A stretch of 28,468 bases of DNA, from assembly GCA_002751075.1 (NCBI GenBank), contig NAOQ01000003.1:34207-62674 (forward strand), written 5' to 3'. Within the stretch, counting starts at the first letter, position 1. Each line of letters starts with the position of its first letter. Under the pieces are notes generated by a model, which was given only the letters and a program-made list of their open reading frames with translations, was not told the origin of the DNA and made no database searches. Source of the DNA: Ichthyophonus hoferi (Eukaryota > Opisthokonta > Ichthyosporea > Ichthyophonida > Ichthyophonidae). Of this stretch, positions 19,630 through 28,468 are shown one piece after another. Made by a program: the position numbers and the translations under genes.

Positions 19630-22600
19630 GGTGTATGTATATGTATATGCATATACGCTCACTGTAGACCAGAGGGTCGATTCTGTCATGCATATCAGAC
19701 TAATTTATATTTAGTATCTATGCCCGTCCAGCCAAATGTGTTTAATACAAGGGTGGGCCGTGATTTAACTCTCCAGTTGTTTTCATATTTTAAATTTATA
19801 GCATTCTTTACCAATCATAACTCATTATCTATCTGTTGTGGTGTTACTTTGAGGATACTGGTCCCTATGTGCCGAAAGGGGTCTGATGAACCGTAAATTA
19901 GTGATTTTTACTTAGTGGCCCGACTCGGATTACGGTTTGGTTCCAATTTAATGACCCGTATAGGTAGATTGAAGCTCACGTGGGAGAGGCTAATCACGTG
20001 TATCATACAGTAGAGATACACTATGTTGTTATTGTAGTGTATATAGTATACTTATACTATGTTGTTGTTGGAGTGTATATAGTATGCTTATACTATGTTG
20101 CTATTGTAGTGTATATAGTATACTTATACCATGTTGCTATTGTAGTGTATATAGCATACTTATACTATGTTGCTATTGTAGTGTAGGTAGTGTACCTATA
20201 GTATTTGGCTATGGTAGTGTATGCAGTGACCCTGTAACTCACCTCTGTACTACGTGTATTGTAGGGGTGCCAGGAAGATGCCCAGGAGTTCCTTACCTTC
20301 CTCCTCGACCATCTGCACGAGGACTGCCTGAGGCTGCTTAGTAATGTACCTCAGGTGCGTGTGTTGTTGGCATTGCTATCTCTCGCATGTATATGTATAT
20401 AGACTTGTAAACTAGACGGAGTGGTGTATGAGTATATATATATATAGTGCCTCACACTGTGTAGGGTACATAGGTACATAGGTATACGTATATACGTACA
20501 TAAGTAGATACAGGCCTTATTGTGGTACGTACTCTACCCTGCACTCTCAGTCCACGTCCTTTATAGATAGAGGGGTTATAGGTGGGGAAAGGGAATTTTA
20601 TTGCTCTTTGTTACTCCAATCATATTGTTCTAAATTATATCTTTGCTATTTTATTGGTTCATATTTTTTCTCTCTTTATTGTATTCTTATTGGTATTTTA
20701 ATATATCATTTTAACCAATAAGGTGGCGGGTTAGGCTGCTCCATCCAGTCATAATGGGGATACCGTAGATGATTGGGAGGAAGTGGGACCTAAAAATAGA
20801 ACAACAGTTACACGTCATGTAGGTCTCATATGATTGGTTTTTATTTTATTGTGCATCTTGGTATATATAATATACTGGATTATAGTTACCATAACATAAC
20901 ATGACATTTTATATGGTACTTTACAATAGGTTACTATATTGTATGCTATATATGTGTATGTTTATGTTTATGTTTATGTATATTTACAGGTATATGTATA
21001 TTATATGTATATGTATATAGCATGTCTATTTCCTCCTATACTTTTATTATTGTACCTATTTTATGCATTTTTTGTTGGCTTCCTTGGGGAGGTCTATGGT
21101 GTAATGTTTAACGTTTAAAGAAATTTCAGTTGAAATTATATCTGTATTTATATAACAGAGAAAAATCATACAGGGTTAAACATTAGCACATACAACTGGT
21201 TTTTACAATGCTTTTTATTGTTTTTATTTTATTTTTGAAATTTGAAACTAATTTAAAGTTTAAAATTGAAAATTAAAATGAATTGATCCAATTGAGTTAC
21301 GTATTTAAAATTTTACTCAAAATCACGCTAGAGTATTGTTTGTTTTACAATTCTTTTTAATTTTTTTAAATTAATTTGATTCAATTGGCTTACACACTTT
21401 AAAATTTAACCCTCTACTCAGAATCACATTGACGCTAGTCCGATCTCGGCTATCTTTAGTGCACGAATGAGATCCATGCTTAAGATTAATAATAAAAAGC
21501 CTTCTGTCACCTACCAACCCTACAACTGCCTGCCTCTAGATATCCAGGTATGTTTTATTTCTGCATGATCATTGCATTGTTTATTTTAATTATGTGTGCC
21601 TCGTGTTGGTTGGTTGCCACACACTTAGAATGTTTGGGTTTCGAGGTGCAATTAATATGGAATATTACATGGCACTTGTATTTTGTGATAGAATAATCTG
21701 GTATATGTGATTATATATTTTTAAAACGGTATATATATATATATATATATATTGTAATAGGTGTTAATGCCTTAGCTAAGGGTCATAATAGGTCAGAAGA
21801 TTCACATTTAATTAATATCTTTAATATTTAATGTAGTATGTCTATTGGTAAACCCGGTTAGTGGGAACATACACTAGTTTTAAATAGCCAATTAAAAATC
21901 CAGAGATCAAAAAAATGAGGCGGATACATTGGCCAATGTAATAGGAAGCAATGCAATACTACCCTATAGGGTATAGACCTGTAGCACGCTAACCCTGCCT
22001 GTCCTCTAGTCCCCCGATGTTAATACTGTCTACGAGGCTCTTACCCATTTGTTTGTCAAGGAGTCAGTAGATGGGGTCAAGTGCCCCAACACCAAACAGG
22101 AGGTAGGGCCCTATATGCATGTATATGTATGTATATGTATGTGTGTGCATATATCATTCACTAGTACCACTTAGCTATCTTATATGTACTAACGTAGACG
22201 TAGACGTGTTCATTAGCATTGGCCCATCTTAACACTACTTCTAATACTATATAACTTATAACACGTACATTACACACTATACACTATACACTCCACACTA
22301 CACCCTTGGCCCTACAGTTACCAGCCAGCAAGCAGAGTGCGCTAGAGGAACTACCGCCTGTGCTAGTGCTGCATCTTAAGAGGTTTGTATACGATACTAC
22401 TCTGGGCGCCACCCTGAAGGTCCATAAGACAGTGGACTACTCCCTCCGCATGGAGATTGGCAAAGGTATGTTTATGTGTATATGCACCCAAGAGAGAGAG
22501 TGTTGTAGTCGTGTGGTCTATGTATAGGCATCCAACAGGGGCCATATTGCGAGTATACCAGTATAATACAAGTAATGGTTTGATTACCTTACACTGTAAT

Positions 22601-23442
22601 AAAACATGCTCTACCCATAATCAACATGCAACAATATATACATATCATATATACTGCATTGACATGCTATATTTTATTAGGCAACCGTGCACTAAATCGT
22701 GCTATAAAACTGATCTGTTATCTCCTCCCCTCCAATCCTTCAGATCTTCTGTCTAGTACGGCCCAAGGTAAGGTCTCATTGGAGGGCAGGACCTACAAAC
22801 TATATGCTGTAGTGTACCATCATGGCAATGTAAGTGGCTGTCATTTTTAAAAAAAATCTTCGTGGTTGTGAATTTAATGGTGTCTATTGATTGGACTAGT
22901 GTGTACCCTTCCTATTCTACCTAGAGTATTTATATATTATACCCTATTAATACTATATATATACTTGTCTTTAAGATAGTATTGAATGCATGCATGTAAC
23001 CGTACTAACCCTATCTAGGTCCGAACTTCTAATAACCTTAAAATCCAGTATATATATATAGTTAAGACCGTGTGATAGTGTCACATGCCGTTCAGTTCTT
23101 GCTGTTATTGTTTTTGTTCCGCCAGCAGTTGGTTTGAATCAATTATACCTGGTCTGATTTTATGCCCGAACCTATATCTATACTATCCTATATCATACTA
23201 TACTATACTGTATTATACCGTTGAAGTCAACGAACATGGACGCTTATCTTACTCTCCACTATCCTCAACAGGACTCCAACGGTGGACACTACTCCAGTGA
23301 TGTCTTGATGCCTGGTAAATCAACATGGCTACGTTATGACGATACAGATGTGCGAGAAGTTAGTCCCCATGACGTCACCCACCCTATGCAGGGCCGAGAT
23401 ACCTACCTGTTGTTCTATCAAAGAGTGGACTTATGCAAATAG
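13922..23442 (+). CDS. USP10: USP10-type ubiquitin carboxyl-terminal hydrolase
   Basis: Exons: 13922-14104, 14467-16190, 16696-16739, 17241-17338, 18516-18643, 19009-19055, 19378-19457, 20265-20354, 20735-20818, 21422-21547, 22010-22102, 22318-22465, 22744-22829 and 23272-23442. They give about 1,033 residues plus an uncertain first exon. All phases agree. Residues counted from 13922: an FGDF-like FGAFTWEE motif (41-48), a long Pro/Ser/Thr-rich disordered region (62-635), then SWSRLFPKE, the counterpart of human SWASLF. The USP domain starts at EPRGLVNTGYMCYIHS (Cys 679). It continues with GCQEDAQEF, DDWEEVGPKNRT, LPPVLVLHLKRFVYDTT, AVVYHHGN, GGHYSSDV (His 983), WLRYDD (Asp 1000/1001) and ends YLLFYQRVDL. 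The family removes ubiquitin from p53, ribosomal and trafficking substrates and regulates stress granules through G3BP. The human protein is 798 aa. The small exon at 16696-16739 is the least certain. Confidence 0.9.
14603..14650 (+). repeat. 21-bp in-frame coding repeat in USP10
   Basis: Two and a bit copies of a unit encoding TPSGPTP. It has added Pro-rich sequence to the disordered region without breaking the frame. Confidence 0.8.
16475..16558. repeat. (TATAG)n microsatellite, USP10 intron
   Basis: Degenerate TATAG/CATAG units downstream of the large USP10 exon. Confidence 0.85.
17145..17238 (+). repeat. (ACCTAT/ACATAT)n tract at a 3' splice site
   Basis: A hexanucleotide-like tract running into the acceptor of the catalytic-cysteine exon at 17241. 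It also supplies the pyrimidine tract. Confidence 0.8.
17537..18100. other. Assembly gap (564 N)
   Basis: A run of N in the USP10 intron between the Cys-box exon and the next catalytic exon. Its right edge is (TATAG)n, so an unresolved microsatellite is the likely cause. The coding phase across it is consistent (0 to 0), so no coding exon is required inside. Confidence 0.98.
18101..18246. repeat. (TATAG)n microsatellite beside the gap
   Basis: Almost pure TATAG/TATAA units, continuing from the gap edge. Confidence 0.95.
19139..19197. repeat. (TATAG)n / (TTTAG)n microsatellite
   Basis: TATAG units change to TTTAG and back within the USP10 intron at 19056-19377. Confidence 0.85.
19328..19362. 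repeat. (CCTAT)n tract before USP10 exon 19378
   Basis: Pentanucleotide units rich in pyrimidines, directly upstream of the acceptor, where they probably act as the pyrimidine tract. Confidence 0.8.
19598..19660. repeat. (TA)n and GTATATGTAT tract in a USP10 intron
   Basis: Dinucleotide and ATGTAT-type repeats. The rest of this intron up to about 20010 is unique sequence without an exon I can support. Confidence 0.8.
20013..20229. repeat. 36-bp minisatellite in a USP10 intron
   Basis: Units anchored on ctatgttg (ccatgttg in one) start at 20021, 20057, 20093, 20129 and 20165, exactly 36 bp apart. A diverged sixth unit starts near 20201. It ends about 35 bp before the exon at 20265. Because 36 is a multiple of three, all frames stay open through it, which explains the repetitive ORFs. 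Confidence 0.9.
20440..20734. other. USP10 intron, unique DNA with GTACATA repeats
   Basis: A short gtacata/gtatac palindromic run near 20465-20510, then T-rich DNA. No exon seen. Confidence 0.5.
21276..21438 (+). repeat. Tandem duplication covering a 3' splice site of USP10
   Basis: About 21276-21333 resembles 21371-21438 (ttgat.caattg..tta, tttaaaattt, ctactca.aatcac and gctag). The downstream copy holds the working acceptor at 21420-21421 and the first codons of the exon. In the upstream copy the AG is replaced by AA. Confidence 0.6.
21548..22009. other. USP10 intron with (TA)n
   Basis: Holds a (TA)n tract near 21729-21752. Otherwise unique; no exon seen. Confidence 0.5.
22830..23271. 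other. Last USP10 intron
   Basis: The exons on both sides join in phase 0 to give YHHGN-DSNGGHY, so nothing inside is needed. It contains ATACT-type repeats near 23175-23215. Confidence 0.6.
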
Positions 23443-23741
23443 ATACGATGTTAAATAGATAATAGTATAGGTTGTCGTGATTACCGCTTGTGTTTGTATG
23501 CTTCTGCTTGATGGTCGAGTTGTTAGGCTGGGTTGTTGTACAATCTGCTCTAAACAAAGTTATGGTAGTATATTACATTATGTTTCTAGTTTCTCCTCAT
23601 AGAACAGATAACCACATAACATACAGCCCTTCAATTATATACGTACATGAATATATACAAAATCATTAATTTTACCGTAGTAGTATAATGCACATATATA
23701 AAAACAACAAAAACTACACATGAAAACTCACTAAAAATTTC

Positions 23742-23801
23742 AATAAACACGTCAACGCATGTATACATGCATGCCATCGTATATGTTGTACAGATAATAA
23801 A
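23742..23801 (+). terminator. USP10 poly(A) signals
   Basis: AATAAA at 23742-23747 and again at 23796-23801, about 300-350 bases past the USP10 stop. I cannot tell which is used. Confidence 0.5.
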
Positions 23802-24161
23802 CAAGTGGTAGATTTGGACACTGAACTGAGGCATCTAGATATACTACTCGATGATTAGGGTATCATTGTATGCTTATACATGTACATGTTTATTATTAAC
23901 ATGAGTTTACATAGTACTTACGTAGGATGGCATATAAATATAATAGGGTAAGTAAGTAGGATGGTATATAGGTAGAGTAGTACATGATAGGATAGGATAT
24001 AGTAAGGTGATGTATGGGGAGGATACCGCATCCATCTTTTACAGCAGTCTTGGATTGCGAGCAAAGAATCAATAAAAATAAGAGATGTGTATGCAGTCTC
24101 ATTGTGGTTGCAAATGGGGGTCCTGTTACACGAGAAGACCTTAATACACACAACATGCTAC
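23802..24161. other. Intergenic, with one unique island
   Basis: Mostly ATACT/TATAG-like DNA. The stretch at about 24010-24160 is of higher complexity and open on both strands (plus 24040-24180, minus 24213-23896). No splice signals or poly(A) signal allow a gene call. Confidence 0.4.
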
Positions 24162-24480
24162 AGTATAGTATAGTATAGTATAGTATAGTAGTATAGTATA
24201 AGATGTGTAGCATAGTATGGTATGCTATGGTATAGTGTGGTATAATATAGTATAATAAGGTATAATATAATATAATATAATATGGTACAGTTTAAGATAG
24301 TATAGTGTAGTATAGTATAGTATAGTATAAGATAGTGTAATATAGTATAATATACTGTATATGATCGTATAGTATAGTATGGTATAGTATGGTATAGTAT
24401 GATATCGTATGGTATAATATAGTATAGTATAGTATCGTATAATATGGTATGATATAGTAGAGTTTAATAAAGTATAGTAG
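24162..24480. repeat. Long (TATAG)n microsatellite
   Basis: About 320 bp of degenerate TATAG/TATAA/TATGG units. The minus-strand ORF of 126 codons (24225-24605) is a product of this repeat. Confidence 0.95.
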
Positions 24481-25153
24481 ACTGTAGATGGATTAACAAT
24501 CCAGTAGTGATTGATTAGTATTAATCTTTGGCGTTTGTAGTCTAAGAAATCGTATTGCGTATATTTAACATCATATCTTACTATACATATATGCATATAT
24601 AGCATTATATCTTAACTACCGAATCATATTCACATATATGCTTATATATAAGTTGCCATCAGGTGAGACTAGTAAGGTGTATCGCTTCATGTTTTAATTA
24701 TTACGTTTGACCTTAATAAGTTCTTTGATTAGTCTTTGTCTGAACCCAACCTTTACATCACGCTTAGATAGATCATCCCTTATTAACCTTTACTATTCTT
24801 TATTATTCTTTATTAATCTTTATTATTGCAATTACTTCTATTCGTTGTTATGGAGGGTAGTTTTCCTTATTATTTTAAAAGGAATTTTTTGGTAATTATT
24901 CTTCCGATTAGTTAGTGACGAAGATGTCAACTAGTCTAGAATAGTCTTTATATGGCAGCCAATTAGAGCTTTATACATAGGCATATTGGTTCCTCAAGAA
25001 TATTTATAATAAGTGTCAACGCAATAATAAAGTTAATGCTTCAATTTACTCCTGAACATTCTAATTAGCAAAACTACATAGGCATGGGTATGAAATCTGG
25101 TTAATCTTGAATCAAACTTCAGATTTACCAGTTTGGATCTAGCTTCCCTTGCA
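24481..25153. other. Intergenic, no gene seen
   Basis: Unique AT-rich DNA with a CTTTATTATT-type run near 24785-24830. No exon-like frame is supported. Confidence 0.5.
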
Positions 25154-25300
25154 ATTAACACCCATAATAATAAGAGAATACGCTATGGGTTAACCAATCA
25201 AGAGGTATTAAGGATATGGGTTAAAATGAAATTGTTTTTCTTCTACTTCTGTTCTTTTTCTATCTTCTTCCAATCTTATTTATACTATGTGGGTGTTAAT
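25154..25300. mobile_element. Possible 147-bp MITE-like element
   Basis: attaacaccca at 25154-25164 has its exact complement at 25290-25300, with further partial match inward (taataataag against cttatttata). The size and terminal inverted repeats fit a small non-autonomous DNA element. No target duplication is evident and only one copy is in the window. Confidence 0.35.
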
Positions 25301-25389
25301 CGATAGTAAGATAAAATGCAATTGTATTTTTACCCGGCTAGAGGACTAATTATATTTCCAAGAGCCAATTGAGCTATCTTCATTGGTCG

Positions 25390-25470
25390 ATTCAGAGGGA
25401 TTTCCCGCGCGCATCAAGATAATGATCGTAATTGAGATTGTGTCGTGCTATTTTTAGCGATCGCAACAAG
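25390..25470. promoter_or_regulatory. CG-rich patch with kappaB-like and E2F-like sites
   Basis: GGGATTTCCC (25397-25406) fits the kappaB consensus. It overlaps TTTCCCGCGCGC, which fits E2F TTTSSCGC. An inverted CCAAT (attgg) lies at about 25382 and the palindrome GCGATCGC at 25457-25464. The CpG density is far above its surroundings. It lies about 700 bp upstream of the BTB gene start. Function is inferred from motifs only. Confidence 0.35.
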
Positions 25471-25650
25471 GAGCAAATATAGCAAACTTCACGCCCAGCA
25501 GACAAAAGCGCATAAAAGACGTTTATTAGTTCAAGGAAAATTACAGAAATTTACCGTGAACAACGCTAGTATCTTTTTAAGAATATTTTCAATGTATATG
25601 TTTTGCTAGTACGGTTTCTAGTAATTTGAGGGGTTGCCGATGATTAATCT

Positions 25651-25710
25651 TAATCTTGCTTATCAATCGGTAATTGCCACTAATCTTATTTATCAATCGG
25701 TATTTAATAT
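25651..25710. repeat. 30-bp tandem repeat, two units
   Basis: taatctt.ttatcaatcggta occurs at 25651 and 25681. Confidence 0.8.
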
Positions 25711-25843
25711 TAATCTTCGATCTACTTGATGGAATGTAATTATCTCTATAAGGATAAAACCAATCAAAGTGCTATAGCGCAATAATTCCCCAATCCTATA
25801 TAGTACTATTTAGCCTTTATATCAATGACATGTGGCATGTGAA

Positions 25844-25852
25844 TATATAAAG
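25844..25852 (+). promoter_or_regulatory. TATA box candidate for the BTB gene
   Basis: TATATAAAG followed by GGG, about 255 bp upstream of the ATG at 26106. No exon intervenes. Confidence 0.35.
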
Positions 25853-25986
25853 GGTGTATTGGTGGGATAATACATGCTTATCAATACACACTTCATACTT
25901 AATGTACATTATACTCGCACACTTTACATATATGATACGAATTTACTTACTTACCATTGTCAATAACGTAATCTCACAGTAAAGGA

Positions 25987-26018
25987 ATGCACAAGAACAT
26001 ATATGCACAAGAACATAT
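25987..26018 (+). repeat. 16-bp perfect tandem duplication in the BTB gene leader
   Basis: atgcacaagaacatat occurs twice back to back. Each copy carries an ATG upstream of the main start. Confidence 0.9.
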
Positions 26019-26105
26019 ATATACCGATTGTATAGCTATACTGTATATAAATACAAATATATAATATAATTAGAAGTGCAGTAAATTCTGCTTATAAAAA
26101 GTAAA

Positions 26106-28284
26106 ATGGAGGGCGTTACCCTGCCAATCACTAGTGTGTTGGAAGAGCTGGAGAAGATAGAAACCAAGGCACAAGAGGTATTATCTCTAGTTGAGGTAGT
26201 GAAGGGGATACTAACTAGATTAAGGGTGGAAGAGGATAGGTTGAAAGAGTTGAGGAGAGAGTTGGATGAGGAGAGGTAGGTGTATGTAAGCTGGTTGTAT
26301 TTTACACTGAAGAATATCCTATACATCTACACATACTGAGCAGTATTCTATTGATCTATATACTTTGTACTATTCCATTTTTCCATATTTGATATCTTTC
26401 TATTGATCTATACATTGAGCATCATCCTATTTATCTATATATTTGAACACTAACCCACTTATCTATACACTGAGCACTATTATATTTATTTATACAGTGA
26501 GCATCAGCATTGTAATAGTTGAACACTATTGGCTAATGATATGATAGTGTTATCATTGGTCTTATCTTATAGCTATAAACCTATAGATCGTGTATCAAGA
26601 TGTAACAGATGGCTCCCTATAATACTTTGAGTTGTAGTGTATTATGGTATGCTGTATTATAGTACAATACAGTATGTTATGGTATATTGTATTGTAGTAT
26701 ATTGTATTATATTATAATATACTATATTATATTATATTTATATTATGGTATGTTATGTTATGTCTTGTTGTACTATAGTATGGTGTATTATGTTGTTATA
26801 TTATAGTATAGTATATTATGTTATGCTCTACTATATGATATGATATTATGACCCCTTACTCTTATCCTTTCACACCCAGGGCCCATTTCTACAAGGAGCA
26901 AACAGCAGTAGCACAACAAAACAGCGAGGTTGAAGATGTAATCCCACTGAATGTAGGTGGTACAGTGTATATAACAACTAAGAAGACCCTGTGCGCTATC
27001 CCCGACTCTCTCCTCTCGGCTTGGTTCAGTGGAAGACACCACCTCGTCCGTAACCAAAAAGGCGAGGTTATCATAGATAGAAACCCTACTCTCTTTAGCA
27101 TTATTTTGGATTACCTACGTACAGATGGGCAACATATACAAGTACCAAAGGATATAGCTGAACGACAAAGACTGCAGGAAGAGTTTGATTATTTCCTTCT
27201 GCCTTGGCCTTATGAGGTCATTGATAGAGCCAAAGCACATACATTACAGAGTATAAATGTAGGATCTGGTGGTAGTATTCGTGATATGTTCATAGATGGT
27301 TATGAAACCCTCCAATTAGATACAGAAACGGCATCTTTTGACGTAAAAGCTTGGGTATTGGATAGGGGTCATCTATGTGGACGCACAGAGACTGGTGTTC
27401 GAGTGTGGAATGTTAGATCTGGCGAGTTGATGTGTTCATGGCGTCCAAGGGTAGAGACCCGTGAAGATCATTCTAAAATTGTCCGTTTCGATTACCCTAA
27501 CATTGCCATTATGAAAACTAGGACAGCCGTATTGATATATAATGTGGAGAGAGAGATGGAAGTAAGAGAAATAGAGGTTCCCTCAGCAATGTACGACTAT
27601 ATGCTAGCTGCAACTACTCTGTTTGTACACTACTATGACAATGAACAAAATGACTTTTGTGTGGCTGGATTTAATATTGCCACTGGAACCCAGCTGTGGA
27701 TCACTGCAGTTTCATGCAATGTGACTATGACCGTTCTGAGTAATTTTCTGTCTGTAATGCCTTGTTGGGGGGCCAGGTGGTGTAAACTACTGGATCTGAC
27801 CATAGGGAATGTAGTACTGGAGGTAGAGACATCTCCCGGAGGCGGTGATATCAGCTCAGTGATTACGGATGTTACTGTATCTGATAGTATGCTGGTGGTG
27901 CTATGTCGTAGTATGACCAGTAAGATGTGGGCTTGGCACATTGAAACAGGAGAACCATTGGCTACCGGTGTAGAAATGCCATTGGATGGCACCACCCTTG
28001 CATCGAATGTGATTCGTAGTGGAGATGTAAGGAATTTTTGTTTCCTTTCACGGTTCATGGATAAATTCTCTATGCTAGAGGTAGCACCGACAAGTAACTG
28101 TCTCCTGGAGATGAAGTTGAGTGAAGCAATGATGGTAGAGAGGGATACAATAGGCGTACAAGGCTCACTCGCGCTATCATGTTATGTTACGTATGATATG
28201 CTTGTAACTTTTCATAATGGTGGGAAGGTGGTTGCATATTATGCCAAAGAGCAAAAAGGTACAAAGAGAAGAAGAGTGGAGTAG
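26106..28284 (+). CDS. BTB/T1-domain protein with WD-like C-terminal half
   Basis: Two exons, 26106-26275 and 26880-28284, joined GT-AG in phase 2 to give about 524 aa. Residues 1-57 form a charged coiled coil (LEELEKIETKAQEV and RLKELRRELDEER). A BTB domain of the potassium-channel T1/KCTD type spans about 77-170: IPLNVGGTVYITTKKTL, SLLSAWFSGRH, GEVIIDRNPTLFSIILDYLR. The rest (about 190-510) has short strands and WD-like ends such as GVRVWNVRSGEL and MWAWHIETGEP, suggesting a beta-propeller. The tail KRRRVE could act in nuclear import. The layout recalls KCTD3/SHKBP1-type BTB-propeller proteins, which oligomerise through BTB and act with cullin-3 or signalling partners, but I cannot assign an ortholog. 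The long frame upstream of 26880 (from 26848) is intron, because the acceptor cacacccag restores the phase. Confidence 0.85.
26335..26515. repeat. Degenerate ~28-bp tandem repeat in the BTB gene intron
   Basis: Repeated pieces of the form .tgagca.tatt and atctata, spaced about 28-29 bp. Confidence 0.6.
26636..26840. repeat. TATTATAGTAT-type low-complexity DNA
   Basis: Degenerate pentanucleotide and trinucleotide AT repeats filling the end of the BTB gene intron. Confidence 0.85.
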
Positions 28285-28375
28285 TTAGTTAGTTATTGAA
28301 TGTTGTATCTACTGAAATTGTTGTATTATAGAGTTACTGTATGGCATCACATCATATTATCTACCACTTGTACTA

Positions 28376-28407
28376 ATTAAAACATGAATCTGTGATTGAT
28401 GAATAAA
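28376..28407 (+). terminator. Poly(A) signals of the BTB gene
   Basis: ATTAAA at 28376-28381 and AATAAA at 28402-28407, about 90-120 bases past the stop. Confidence 0.55.
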
Positions 28408-28468
28408 CCCCAAATGCTTGTGCAGCTCGCCTTGCATGGCACTACATGATATTTTGAATGTTATTATT

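Noticed and set aside
24225-24605. 126-codon minus-strand ORF
   Set aside because: It is a translation of the TATAG microsatellite (Tyr/Thr/Ile/Leu only).
27633-28058. 141-codon minus-strand ORF inside the BTB gene
   Set aside because: Antisense shadow of the long coding exon.

Overview
The window looks like nuclear DNA of an invertebrate animal. It is AT-rich and has GT-AG introns, many phase-consistent small exons, canonical AATAAA signals and abundant pentanucleotide microsatellites of the TATAG/ATACT type. The gene set (PET117, eIF4B, USP10, a BTB/T1-plus-propeller protein) is ordinary metazoan housekeeping content. The compact layout would suit a sponge or another early-branching invertebrate, but the sequence alone does not settle the species.

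Layout, left to right. Positions 103-215 (+) hold the last exon of a gene that enters from the left, with its poly(A) signal. Positions 1632-2384 (-) hold a two-exon PET117-like gene whose last codons lie inside an 88-bp tandem array. Positions 2600-4800 are repeat-rich: (AAT)n, a short duplicated segment, a decayed Tc1/mariner-type DNA transposon (about 3099-4384) and one of three copies of a dispersed ~390-bp repeat. Positions 4870-5431 (+) hold a possible two-exon small membrane-protein gene (weak). Positions 5698-11246 (-) hold a 14-coding-exon eIF4B gene, which I reconstructed in one frame throughout (455 aa). Positions 11252-12897 are the region between the divergent eIF4B and USP10 genes. 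Positions 13922-23442 (+) hold a USP10-type deubiquitinase (about 1,033 aa from 14 exons, first exon uncertain), with a 564-base assembly gap in one intron. Positions 23443-26105 are mostly microsatellite and unique intergenic DNA, with a small CG-rich patch and a TATA box. Positions 26106-28284 (+) hold a two-exon BTB/T1-domain gene with a coiled-coil head and a WD-like C-terminal half.

How the genes relate. eIF4B and USP10 are divergently arranged. Both belong to translation and stress-granule biology: eIF4B stimulates eIF4A, and USP10 binds G3BP through an FGDF-like motif. Co-regulation is inference only. PET117 acts in mitochondrial cytochrome c oxidase assembly and is unrelated.

I did not find a convincing new multi-gene system. 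The observations most worth a second look are the PET117 tail inside the 88-bp array, the FGAF variant of the USP10 G3BP-binding motif with an unusual Cys box, the hidden plus-strand exons near 5 kb, and the kappaB/E2F-like composite at 25.4 kb.
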